DNA of 23,734 bases. It comes from an uncultured Eubacteriales bacterium (GTDB taxonomy: Bacteria > Bacillota_A > Clostridia > Christensenellales > Aristaeellaceae). Of the stretch, positions 16,861 through 23,734 are shown in pieces (the stretch's first letter is position 1; each line of letters opens with the position of its first letter). The notes under the pieces are model-generated. The model saw only the letters and a list, made by a program, of their open reading frames with translations, searched no databases and was not told the origin of the DNA. The position numbers and the translations under genes were made by a program. The stretch covers positions 1-23,734 of the forward strand of contig CACXEB010000026.1 of assembly GCA_902766515.1 (NCBI GenBank). Reading direction: 5' to 3'.

Positions 16861-17544
16861 CGTGGCTGGGGCAGGCGGGGCTGCTCATGGAGCTGAACGG
16901 CCTGCAGATCATGATCGATCCGTACTTCTCTGACTCGGTCGCGAAGTCGGAGCCGCAGAACACCCGGCGCGTCCCGATGGACGGGCGGTTCTGGTCCTGC
17001 AGTCCGGACATCATGGTGTTCACCCATGACCATCCGGACCATTACGATCCGGAGACGGCGCCGGTCTTCCTGCGGCGGACGGAAAAGCGCATGACCGTGC
17101 TCTCCCCGCTGTCGGTCTGGCAGAAGGCCCGGGCTGGAGGGCGGCGGACACAACTACGTCCTGTTCAGCCCTGAAACCGAATGGACGGAGGGCGGCGTCC
17201 GCCTGACCGCGGTCCGGGCAGCGCACAGCGATCCGTACGCGATCGGTGTGATCATTCACGACCTGGCGGCGGACCGGCGCTATTACGTGACCGGGGATAC
17301 GCTGTACAATACCGCCGTGCTCAGGCAGCTGACCGGGCGCATCGACGCGGTTTTCCTGCCCGTCAACGGGGCGGGCAACAACATGAACATGGCAGACGCG
17401 GCCCGGTTTGCCATCGAATGCGGGGCGCGCTGGGCCGTCCCGGTCCACTTTGGCATGTTCGACGCGCTGGATCCGCGCGAAATGGCATGCCCGAACAAGG
17501 TCATTCCCACGGTCTACAGAGAGATCGTCCTGCCCGGGGAATGA
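16851..17544 (+). pseudogene. UlaG-like metallo-beta-lactamase-fold lactonase, interrupted by a +1 frameshift
   Basis: Read as one gene it would encode about 230 residues, the usual length for UlaG/L-ascorbate-6-phosphate lactonase-like proteins. The first frame gives MRITWLGQAGLLMELNG, DPYFSD and the metal motif THDHPDHYD (58-66), then drifts into nonsense and stops at 17172-17174. The homologous sequence resumes in the next frame as LEGGGHNYVLFSPETEW, AAHSDPYAIGVII, YYVTGDTLYN and PVNGAGNNMNMADAARFA, ending at 17544. Removing one G from the CCCGGG run at 17128-17133 restores a continuous protein (KARLEGGG). It overlaps the GH39-like gene by 10 nt and precedes the dehydratase by 19 bp. This may be a true null allele, an assembly or sequencing error, or less likely recoding. 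Confidence 0.85.
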
Positions 17545-17563
17545 GCGTCAGCCGGAGGTTGCG

Positions 17564-18724
17564 ATGAAGGTCACGGATGTCAGAGTCTTCGCCGTGGACT
17601 GCTACCGGACGAACTGGATGTTCGTCAAGGTCTATACGGATGAAGGAATCGACGGCGTCGGCGAGGCGACGCTGGAATACAAGGAGAAAGCGCTGATCGG
17701 CGCGGTGGAGCATATCCGGGAATACCTGGTCGGAAAGAATCCCCTGACGATCGAAAGGCATTACCACGATATCTACCGGGACGCCTACTGGCGGGGCGGG
17801 GCGGTGCTGATGAGCGCGCTGTCCGCCGTGGAGATGGCCCTGTGGGATATCCTGGGCAAATCGCTGGGGGTGCCGGTCTACCAGCTGCTGGGCGGCAGGG
17901 CGAACGACCGCGTGCGGATCTATGTCAACGGCTGGTTTGCCGGCGCGAAGACCCCGGAGGAATTCGGCGAGAAGGCGCGTGCGGCCGTCCGGCGCGGCGT
18001 GACGGCGATGAAGTGGGATCCGTTCGGCAAAGCCTACCTGGAGATCACCCCGCAGGAAATGGACACGGCGCTCCGGTGCGTGGCCGCCGTGCGGGAAGCG
18101 GTGGGGGACGGCGTCGACCTGCTGATCGAAGGCCACGGCCGCTTCGACGTGCCGGCGGCCGTCCAAATCGCCCGGGCACTGGAGCCCTTCCATCCCCTCT
18201 GGTTTGAGGAGCCGGTGCCGCCGGACAACCTGGAGGCACTGAAGGCCGTGCACGACAAGTCGCCGGTGGCGATCTCGGCGGGCGAGCGCCTCTACACCCT
18301 GCGGGCGTTCAAGGACCTCTTTGAAACGCGGGCGGCGGACTATGTCCAGCCGGATATCAGCCACGCCGGCGGCATCATGGAGCTGAAAAAGATCGCTGCC
18401 GTCGCCGATACCTACTACATCCCGTTTGCCCCGCACAATCCGTCCGGCCCGGTGGCGAACGCCGCCGCGCTGCAGCTGGCCGCGTGCTGCCCGAACTTCC
18501 GCATCCTCGAGATCATGTACAGCGACGTGACCTGGCGCAGCGAGGTCTGTGACGAACAGCTGGTATACAGCGACGGGTATATCACCATACCGGACAAGCC
18601 GGGGCTGGGCATTGAAATCGACGAGGCAGCCTGCCTCCGCCATCCCTACAGCGTCCATACCCTGCGGCATTATACGGGCGCGCTGACGGATATCCGTCCG
18701 CCCGAGACCGCGTTTTACTTCTGA
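17564..18724 (+). CDS. Mandelate racemase/muconate lactonizing family dehydratase (galactonate dehydratase-like)
   Basis: A 386-residue enolase-superfamily enzyme that should remove water from an acid sugar to give a 2-keto-3-deoxy acid. The N-terminal capping domain covers 1 to about 120, the barrel about 125-360. Metal-ligand positions are Glu189 (IEGHGRF), Glu215 (WFEEP) and Glu241 (ISAGERLY). Likely bases are His191 and His291 (FAPHNPSGP). All five lie exactly six residues beyond the corresponding sites I recall for E. coli D-galactonate dehydratase (183, 209, 235, 185, 285), so the active-site layout matches. The first ligand is Glu instead of Asp. The substrate could be galactonate or another aldonate or uronate-derived acid. 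GGAGG lies before the ATG. It is followed after 9 bp by an SDR gene. Confidence 0.85.
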   Translation: MKVTDVRVFAVDCYRTNWMFVKVYTDEGIDGVGEATLEYKEKALIGAVEHIREYLVGKNPLTIERHYHDIYRDAYWRGGAVLMSALSAVEMALWDILGKSLGVPVYQLLGGRANDRVRIYVNGWFAGAKTPEEFGEKARAAVRRGVTAMKWDPFGKAYLEITPQEMDTALRCVAAVREAVGDGVDLLIEGHGRFDVPAAVQIARALEPFHPLWFEEPVPPDNLEALKAVHDKSPVAISAGERLYTLRAFKDLFETRAADYVQPDISHAGGIMELKKIAAVADTYYIPFAPHNPSGPVANAAALQLAACCPNFRILEIMYSDVTWRSEVCDEQLVYSDGYITIPDKPGLGIEIDEAACLRHPYSVHTLRHYTGALTDIRPPETAFYF

Positions 18725-18733
18725 GGAGCAGCG

Positions 18734-19507
18734 ATGAGTACAGCATTGATTACCGGCGCCACGGTCAACACGGGGCTGGGGATTGCCCTGAAATTCGCGC
18801 GCGAGGGCTGTGATGTGGTGATCACCAGCCGTCGGGAGGACGCTCTGCCGGCGGCGCTGGACCGGATCCGGGCGGTCAATCCTTCGGTCCGGGTACAGGG
18901 CTTCCCGCTGCAGCCCGTGCTGCCGGACAACCGGATCAACGAGCAGGCGATGGATACGCTCTTTGCGTCTCTTGACAGCCGGGAAACGGCGGTCGACTGC
19001 CTGGTGCTGAACGCGGCCAACCTGGGGATCGGCCAGCAGGTGTTCCATACGCCGGTCGAGGATTTCATCAATGTGATCCAGACCAATATCGTCGCCAACT
19101 ACTGCCTGATCGAACGGGCCGCGCTGCGGATGAAGGACCGCGGGGGCGGGTCCGTTGTACTGATCAATTCCAACACGGCGTACCGGGCGATCCCGGACCG
19201 CGTCGCGTACTCCGCTTCCAAGGCGGGCCAGCTGGGCATGATGCGCGCGCTGGCGCTGGACCTGGGCAAATACAATATCCGCGTCAACGCCGTTCTGCCC
19301 GGCATGATCAAGACGGACCGGTGGCAGCGCAACCTGAATCACTGCCAGGAGGCGCCGTCCAACTGCACCCCGCTCGGCGATATCGCCGAGTTCGCGGACA
19401 TCGCGGACGCCGTCTGGTATTTCGCGGCCTGCGCCCGGAACACGACCGGTGCGGAGCTGACCGTGGACGGCGGCAATATGATCCAGCTTTACCCGCTTGA
19501 ATCATAA
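18734..19507 (+). CDS. Short-chain dehydrogenase/reductase
   Basis: A 257-residue classical SDR. The cofactor loop is TGATVNTGLG near the N-terminus and NAANLG replaces the usual NNAG. The catalytic set is Ser146 (LINSN), Tyr159 and Lys163 (YSASK), with the normal 13-residue Ser-Tyr spacing. The C-terminus has GAELTVDGGNMIQL. TSRRED after the second beta strand has Arg where NADP(H)-dependent SDRs often have one, but this is weak evidence. GAGGAG precedes the ATG and the gene lies 9 bp after the dehydratase, so it ends the carbohydrate run. It may oxidise a sugar or reduce a uronate in that pathway. The substrate cannot be assigned. No clear terminator follows; a new promoter begins at 19530. 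Confidence 0.9.
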   Translation: MSTALITGATVNTGLGIALKFAREGCDVVITSRREDALPAALDRIRAVNPSVRVQGFPLQPVLPDNRINEQAMDTLFASLDSRETAVDCLVLNAANLGIGQQVFHTPVEDFINVIQTNIVANYCLIERAALRMKDRGGGSVVLINSNTAYRAIPDRVAYSASKAGQLGMMRALALDLGKYNIRVNAVLPGMIKTDRWQRNLNHCQEAPSNCTPLGDIAEFADIADAVWYFAACARNTTGAELTVDGGNMIQLYPLES

Positions 19508-19529
19508 AAATTCTCATCCTGGAAAAAAC

Positions 19530-19558
19530 TTGACAGAAACGTCCGCAAGGACTACAAT
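19530..19558 (+). promoter_or_regulatory. Consensus promoter with an inverted repeat in the spacer
   Basis: TTGACA (19530-19535) and TACAAT (19553-19558) are separated by 17 bp. The spacer ends in the perfect inverted repeat GTCC-GCAA-GGAC (19541-19552), directly against the -10 box. That would be a good place for a repressor, possibly the Crp/Fnr-type product of the next gene acting on itself. The promoter is clear; the operator is a guess. Confidence 0.85.
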
Positions 19559-19614
19559 GGCTGCGTGCGGTACAGGAGCACTGACCGCGGGCAGCTTTTT
19601 TGACGGAGGGTTGC

Positions 19615-20280
19615 ATGACGCCGGATGTGATGCGGACTTTTCAGGATTCGACGCTGTTTGCCGGCCTGCTTCCGGATGCGTGGACCATGCGCTTCACGGA
19701 TGGGCAGCGGCTGAGCGAGTATGCCGATGACCAGCGGAGCGTCGGCGTGATCGTCCGGGGACTGGCGGATATCTGGTGCCCGGCCTCGGATGGGACCTGG
19801 ACGCTTCTCAATACCATCCGCCACGGCGACTGCTTCGGGATCGCGTACCTGACGGAAGGCGAGGCCATGCTGACGCGCGTGGAAGCCAAGGGCGCCTGCG
19901 AGGCGGTTTTCATCCGGAAATCGCTGATCCGGTCCCTGCTCATGACGGACGCCGCGTTCGCGGAACGGTATTACGCGCTGTGCAACCGGAAGCTGCGCTT
20001 CCTGCTCAGCCAGATCTCGATCCTGACGGCCCAGTCATGCCGGACCCGGCTGATCGCCTACCTGCTGTGCCACCGCGATGCGGACAACTGCGTCGCCCTG
20101 CACGGGGCGAAGGATGACCTGGCCAGCCGCCTGTCGGTGAGCCGCGCCGCGGTCTACCGGGAATTGGGCGAGCTGAAGCAGCGCGGGCTGATCTGCCCGG
20201 AAAAGCGGCAGATCCGCGTCCCGGACCCGGAAAAACTGGAAGCGTTCCTGTATGACCGCAAAGAATCAGCAAACTGCTGA
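19615..20280 (+). CDS. Crp/Fnr-family transcriptional regulator
   Basis: A 221-residue regulator with an N-terminal cyclic-nucleotide-binding-like beta barrel (about 10-115, including VGVIVRGLADIWC and GDCFGIAYL) and a long dimer helix (about 120-145). A C-terminal winged helix-turn-helix follows (about 165-205, KDDLASRLSVSRAAVYRELGE). The barrel lacks the RxS signature of cAMP-binding members, and there is no N-terminal cysteine set for an Fnr cluster, so the signal is unknown. ATG 19615 is chosen because GGAGGG sits 4 bp upstream; a TTG at 19600 would be an alternative. The gene is 57 bp after a consensus promoter and 15 bp before a substrate-binding protein gene, which it may control. Confidence 0.88.
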   Translation: MTPDVMRTFQDSTLFAGLLPDAWTMRFTDGQRLSEYADDQRSVGVIVRGLADIWCPASDGTWTLLNTIRHGDCFGIAYLTEGEAMLTRVEAKGACEAVFIRKSLIRSLLMTDAAFAERYYALCNRKLRFLLSQISILTAQSCRTRLIAYLLCHRDADNCVALHGAKDDLASRLSVSRAAVYRELGELKQRGLICPEKRQIRVPDPEKLEAFLYDRKESANC

Positions 20281-20295
20281 GAAAAGGAGACTCTT

Positions 20296-21207
20296 ATGAA
20301 AAAAGTTGCTGCTGTATTGCTGGGCGTCCTGCTGCTGATGTCGCTGGCCGCGGGTGAATCGGCCTATCCTGTGAAGGTGAGCTCCCCCAACGGCGCGCCC
20401 GGGCTGGCGCTGGCCGTGCTGGCGGCGCAGGCGCCGGACAACTATACGTATGTCGCCGCCGACACGATCGCTGCCGAGTTTGCGGCCGCGCAGGCGGACT
20501 TCATCATCGCGCCGGTCAACGCGGGCGCCAGGCTTTTCAAGGCCGGCAAGTCCACCTACAGGCTGGCGGCTGTCGTCACCTGGGGCAACCTGTACTTCGC
20601 CTCCCGGCGGGAAGGTTTCCAGCTGTCCGATCTGAACGGCGCGGAAGTCACCCTGTTCGGGGAGAACACCATCAACGCGTCCGTGGCGTTGTTCGCGCTC
20701 AGCGAGAACGGCATCACGCCCGCAAAGGTCAGCTATCTGGCCGGCGCGGCCAACACCCAGAGCCTCCTGCTGTCGGACGACCAGGCGATCGTGCTGACGG
20801 CGGAACCGGCGCTGACGGCCGCGTCCATGAAGAACGACAAAATCACCGCCTATGCCCTGAATGACCTGTACCAGGCGGCGACGGGCTTTGAAGGGTATGC
20901 CCAGGCGGGCCTTTTCGTCCGGGAAGCGACGATAGAGGAACATCCGGAAGCGGTCAGCGCTTTCCTGGCCCAGGCGGAGGAGGCCGTCGCCCTGTGCGGA
21001 AGCGATCCGGCCAGGGTGGCCGAAGCCGCTGTGCAGCTGGAGCTGCTGCCGAACGTCAAAGTGGCTGAAAAGGCCATTCCGCGCTGCGCGATCCGGTACC
21101 TGGCAGCCGCGGACGCCCGCGAGCAGGTGGAACGGACCGCCGCGGTGGATCTGAGCCAGTTCGGCGGCAGCCTGCCCGCAGACGGGTTCTATTACCAGGC
21201 GGAATAA
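20296..21207 (+). CDS. Secreted substrate-binding protein of the NMT1/SsuA-like type
   Basis: A 303-residue protein with a signal peptide (MKKVAAVLLGVLLLMSLAAG) and a likely cleavage site near residues 19-24. The rest resembles periplasmic-type binding proteins for sulfonates, nitrate or thiamine precursors. It has PVKVSSPNGAPGLALAVLAAQ, AADFIIAPVNAGARLFKAGKSTYRLAAV-type segments, WGNLYFASRREGFQLSDLNGAEVTLFG and EHPEAVSAFLAQAEEA. Unusually for a Gram-positive binding protein, no lipobox cysteine follows the signal peptide, so it may be released or held in another way. There is no permease or ATPase gene nearby. AAGGAG precedes the ATG. A terminator follows, so it forms a two-gene operon with the regulator. 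The ligand is unknown. Confidence 0.72.
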   Translation: MKKVAAVLLGVLLLMSLAAGESAYPVKVSSPNGAPGLALAVLAAQAPDNYTYVAADTIAAEFAAAQADFIIAPVNAGARLFKAGKSTYRLAAVVTWGNLYFASRREGFQLSDLNGAEVTLFGENTINASVALFALSENGITPAKVSYLAGAANTQSLLLSDDQAIVLTAEPALTAASMKNDKITAYALNDLYQAATGFEGYAQAGLFVREATIEEHPEAVSAFLAQAEEAVALCGSDPARVAEAAVQLELLPNVKVAEKAIPRCAIRYLAAADAREQVERTAAVDLSQFGGSLPADGFYYQAE

Positions 21208-21229
21208 ACCGGTTTAGACCGATGTGCAG

Positions 21230-21279
21230 GGCCGGCGCGGCGTGTGGGAACCCACGGCCGTGCCGGCCTGATTCTTTTG
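21230..21279 (+). terminator. Rho-independent terminator after the binding-protein gene
   Basis: A long GC-rich hairpin: GGCCGGC (21230-21236) pairs with GCCGGCC (21262-21268). The stem continues through G-T 21237/21261 and CGGC/GCCG, then GTGGG (21244-21248) with CCCAC (21251-21255) around a tiny loop. The tail TGATTCTTTT follows. Confidence 0.9.
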
Positions 21280-21300
21280 CATGTATCTGTCAGACCGCTA

Positions 21301-21329
21301 TTGAAATGCCGGTGTTTATGTGTTACGAT
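21301..21329 (+). promoter_or_regulatory. Promoter of the DUF1887 gene
   Basis: TTGAAA (21301-21306) and TACGAT (21324-21329) with a 17-bp spacer lie about 50 bp upstream of the start codon and just after the preceding terminator. The DUF1887 gene therefore starts its own transcription unit. Confidence 0.72.
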
Positions 21330-21377
21330 GGCTGCGGCATATAACGTTCACGCATCGGAAGCACAGGAGGCGCCCCC

Positions 21378-22556
21378 ATGAAAACCCTGATTGAGCTTTA
21401 TGATGACCGTCCGCTTGACAACGTCCTCGCGACGGAGGTATTCGCGCCCGAGGAGACGGTCTTTATCTGTCCGGACAGCGTGGCGCAGGACAAGGTCCTC
21501 CGCGCTTCCATGCGGGATTATTTCCGCCTGCGGCACTGCCGGACAAAGCTGAGCTATGTGCCGGTCAGCCTGCTGGACGCGGTCCGGGTCGAAGGCAAGA
21601 TCCGGCAGGTGCTGGAGACGCATGAGGACTGCGCGATCGATATCTCCGGCGGCACGGACGCCGCGCTGTTCGCCGCGGGGGCGGTGTCCGGCGATACGCC
21701 GGTCTTTACCTACAGCCGGGGCAGGAATACCTTTTACGAGATCCGGAACGCCCCGTTTGCGCGCAGCCTGCCGTGCAATGTCCGGCTGGACGCCCGCGCC
21801 TGCCTGATGATGGCAGGCGGCGACCTGCTGCAGGGGCGGGAGGACAACCGGCAGCTGCGCGGGCATATGCGGCAGATGGAACGGCTGTTCGAGGTCTACG
21901 GCCGGTACCGGCGGGTCTGGAACGACCAGGTGGCGTTCATCCAGAAGATCTCCCGGGCGGACGATGAGACGCTTTCCGCCGGGGGAGAACGGCAGGTGAA
22001 GGCCAATAACCGGCTGGTGACGGCGGACGAAGCGATGTTCCGGGATCTGGAGGCCCAGGGCCTGATCGAGGAGCTGCGCACCGGGGATACGGACCTGAGT
22101 TTCCGCTTCCCGGACGACCTTGTCCGCTTCTGGCTGCGGGACATGGGATCCGCGCTGGAGCTGGAGGTCTACCGTGCCTGTGTGAACGGCGGCGGGTTCG
22201 ACGACTGTGTGCTGAGCGCGGTCGTGAATTGGCGGAGCGCCGACAGCGCCGCTCAGGCTGTCACCAACGAGATCGACGTCATGTGCGTCCGCGGCGTGAC
22301 GCCGCTGTTTATCAGCTGCAAAACCTGCGAGATCAGGACGGAGGCCCTCAACGAGCTGGCGATCCTGCGGGACCGGTTCGGCGGCAAGGGATCCCACGCC
22401 GCCATCGTCACGTCCGCGGGCGCGACGCGCAGCCGGCGCCTGATGCTGAAACGAGCCAACGAGCTGGGGATCCAGGTGATCGAGTGGGAGGATATCGCGG
22501 CGGGGCGGCTGGCTGAAAAGCTGCAGAAAGGAATGGATCAGGATCATGCGTATTGA
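21378..22556 (+). CDS. DUF1887 family protein, Card1/Can2-like (CARF plus PD-(D/E)XK-type nuclease)
   Basis: A 392-residue protein, about the usual family length. The N-terminal half looks like a CARF domain: LIELYDDRPLDNVLATEVF at 4-22 and the ligand-loop-like AIDISGGTDAALFAAGA at 86-102. The C-terminal half (about 255-375) fits a restriction-endonuclease fold: GSALELEVYRAC with Glu261/Glu263, then NEIDVMC with Asp300, PLFISCK with Lys315, and FGGKGSHAAIVT. Position 313 is Ser where many nucleases have the Glu of ExK. From memory, ISCK is common in Firmicutes DUF1887 proteins. Card1 and Can2 are nucleases switched on by cyclic oligoadenylate in type III CRISPR immunity, but no CRISPR gene or array is visible here. 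GGAGG precedes the ATG. It overlaps the next gene by 11 nt. Confidence 0.82.
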   Translation: MKTLIELYDDRPLDNVLATEVFAPEETVFICPDSVAQDKVLRASMRDYFRLRHCRTKLSYVPVSLLDAVRVEGKIRQVLETHEDCAIDISGGTDAALFAAGAVSGDTPVFTYSRGRNTFYEIRNAPFARSLPCNVRLDARACLMMAGGDLLQGREDNRQLRGHMRQMERLFEVYGRYRRVWNDQVAFIQKISRADDETLSAGGERQVKANNRLVTADEAMFRDLEAQGLIEELRTGDTDLSFRFPDDLVRFWLRDMGSALELEVYRACVNGGGFDDCVLSAVVNWRSADSAAQAVTNEIDVMCVRGVTPLFISCKTCEIRTEALNELAILRDRFGGKGSHAAIVTSAGATRSRRLMLKRANELGIQVIEWEDIAAGRLAEKLQKGMDQDHAY

Positions 22557-23139
22557 AACGTTGGTGCTGGGACCGCTGGAAACAAACACGTACCTGGTCG
22601 GCGCGGAAACGGACCCGGCCGTCCTGGTGATCGATCCCGCGGGTGAGCCGGAGCGCATCCGGGCCGGCCTGCGCGGACGGCCCGTGGCTGCCGTGCTGCT
22701 GACCCACGGCCATTTTGACCATACGGGCGCGCTTGGCATGTTTCAGGGCGTTCCGGTATACATCCATCCCGACGATCAGGGAATGCTCAGCGATCCGGTC
22801 AGGAGCCTCGCCATGATGGTCGGCGATACCGCGGCGCGGCCGACCGCTGCGGAACCGGTGGGGGAGGGCGACACCCTGCGCATCGCGGGCCTGGAGATTT
22901 CCGTGCTGCATACGCCGGGCCATACGCCGGGCAGCGTGACCTATCGGATCGGGGATGTGCTGTTCACCGGGGATACGATGTTCTTCCATTCGTACGGCCG
23001 GACGGATTTCCCGGGCGGCAGCCCCGAACAGATGAAAAAATCCCTCCGGCGGCTGAAATCGCTGCCGGGGGATCTTCGGGTCTGTCCGGGCCATGGCCCG
23101 GAGACGTCACTGTCGGAAGAGCGGAAAACCTTCTATTGA
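22546..23139 (+). CDS. Metallo-beta-lactamase-fold hydrolase (glyoxalase II-like)
   Basis: A 197-residue protein with the complete metal-binding set: THGHFDH (53-59; His54, His56, Asp58, His59), HTPGHTPGS, FTGDTMF and CPGHGPETS at the C-terminus. It begins IETLVLGPLETNTYLVG, typical of the short YcbL/glyoxalase II-like group, which hydrolyses thioesters such as S-lactoylglutathione-type compounds or other esters. Clostridia mostly lack glutathione, so the real substrate is unknown. The ATG lies within the last codons of the DUF1887 gene (11-nt overlap), pointing to coupled translation. The stop is 7 bp from the end of the convergent SufB-type gene, with no terminator between them. Confidence 0.9.
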   Translation: MRIETLVLGPLETNTYLVGAETDPAVLVIDPAGEPERIRAGLRGRPVAAVLLTHGHFDHTGALGMFQGVPVYIHPDDQGMLSDPVRSLAMMVGDTAARPTAAEPVGEGDTLRIAGLEISVLHTPGHTPGSVTYRIGDVLFTGDTMFFHSYGRTDFPGGSPEQMKKSLRRLKSLPGDLRVCPGHGPETSLSEERKTFY

Positions 23140-23146
23140 CGGGTAT

Positions 23147-23734
23147 TTATTTCAGGAAGCCGTTGACGATCTGCTCCTCGGCTTCCTGTTCCGTCAGGCC
23201 CAGGGTCATGAGCTTGATGATCTGGTCACCGGCGATCTTGCCGATGGCTGCTTCATGCACGAGGGCGGCGTCCACGTTGTTGGCCTCGAGGCCCGGGACG
23301 GCGAGGATGCGGCCGTGGTCCATGATAATGGAATCGCATTCGGTATGCCCGTTGCAGGCGGCGTTGCCGACCAGCTTCGCGTCAAATTTCTGGTAGGAGT
23401 GCTCCCGGGCAACGGACCGGGAGACCACATCCGCGCTGGCGCCCTCGCCGTTCAGGCTGACGATATAGACGCTGACGGCGTTCTGCTCGCCGTGGGTCAT
23501 CAGGCGTTCCCGGACGACCAGGCGGGCCCTTTCCTGTAGCTCGGCTTTGGTGGTCCGGGTGGTATCGTCGACACCCTTGATCTGGACCATTTCCATCTCG
23601 ACGGAGCTGTCCGCTTCCTGGTAGACCTCCGTTACGGGGTTCAGGATGCGCTTCCCCTTGCCGGTGCCGGAGCCGTAGTGCTTTTCCACATAGCGGATGC
23701 GGGCGCCGCGGCCGACAAAAAAGCGGTGGATGCC
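23147..23734 (-). CDS. SufB-type Fe-S cluster assembly scaffold, C-terminal part (5' partial)
   Basis: The minus-strand frame is open to the window edge and encodes 195 residues. The fragment starts GIHRFFVGRGARIRYVEKHYG and ends IIKLMTLGLTEQEAEEQIVNGFLK, the usual end of SufB/SufD proteins. Cys133 of the fragment, in HTECDSII, corresponds to the essential cysteine of E. coli SufB (QCDSLL, Cys405). VHEAAIGKIAGDQ corresponds to its LEHEA segment. These favour SufB over SufD. It would act with a SufC ATPase as the scaffold on which Fe-S clusters are built, in the cytoplasm. The form resembles the short SufB found in a minimal SufBC system of anaerobes, but the rest of the operon lies outside the window. 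Confidence 0.9.
   Translation of the reverse strand, partial: GIHRFFVGRGARIRYVEKHYGSGTGKGKRILNPVTEVYQEADSSVEMEMVQIKGVDDTTRTTKAELQERARLVVRERLMTHGEQNAVSVYIVSLNGEGASADVVSRSVAREHSYQKFDAKLVGNAACNGHTECDSIIMDHGRILAVPGLEANNVDAALVHEAAIGKIAGDQIIKLMTLGLTEQEAEEQIVNGFLK

Noticed and set aside
17120..17140. Programmed ribosomal frameshift in the lactonase gene
   Set aside because: No recognised slippery codon with a downstream structure is convincing, and a single-base insertion in a G/C run is the simpler explanation.
21208..21377. Possible CRISPR array or repeats beside the Card1-like gene
   Set aside because: The gap holds only a terminator hairpin and a promoter. No direct repeats with spacers are present there or elsewhere in the window.

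Overview
The window is about 23.7 kb of GC-rich, densely coding bacterial DNA. Nearly every gene lies on the plus strand with short gaps or small overlaps. Single-chain PurL, formate-tetrahydrofolate ligase, a LytR-CpsA-Psr protein, a TraX-family protein, a DUF1887 (Card1/Can2-like) protein and a SufB-type protein together point to a GC-rich anaerobic member of the Firmicutes (Clostridia), probably a gut or rumen plant-fibre degrader. That assignment is inference from gene content. No rRNA or tRNA is present to fix it.

Layout. Positions 1-2890 hold C1/purine metabolism: the 3' part of purL and a complete fhs, separated by a small interspersed hairpin repeat. Positions 2913-8303 are one apparent operon: a TraX-like membrane protein, an ABC ATPase, an ABC permease, a GldG-like auxiliary protein and a DUF4340 protein, chained by overlaps of 4 and 1 nt. 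Positions 8355-8980 form a self-contained transcription unit. It has a near-consensus promoter, a leader of about 220 nt that folds into a closed multi-helix RNA, a 91-residue zinc-ribbon gene with codon use unlike its neighbours, and a strong terminator. This is the most striking non-coding structure in the window.

Positions 9083-19507 hold a 10-kb run of carbohydrate genes: a GH2 enzyme, a GH67 alpha-glucuronidase, an LCP-family protein, a GH39-like clan GH-A hydrolase, a UlaG-like metallo-lactonase broken by a one-base frameshift, a galactonate-dehydratase-like enolase-superfamily enzyme and a short-chain dehydrogenase. None of the glycosidases has a signal peptide, so they probably act on imported glucuronoxylan-type oligosaccharides. 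The last three could form an oxidation, lactone hydrolysis and dehydration route for a sugar or sugar acid.

Positions 19530-21279 carry a consensus promoter, a Crp/Fnr regulator, a substrate-binding protein without visible transporter partners, and a terminator. Positions 21301-23139 carry a promoter, a stand-alone DUF1887/Card1-like CARF-nuclease-type gene and an overlapping metallo-beta-lactamase-fold hydrolase. On the minus strand, running in from the right edge, is the C-terminal part of a SufB-type Fe-S assembly protein, convergent with the hydrolase.

No CRISPR array, tRNA, rRNA, insertion sequence or integrase was seen.
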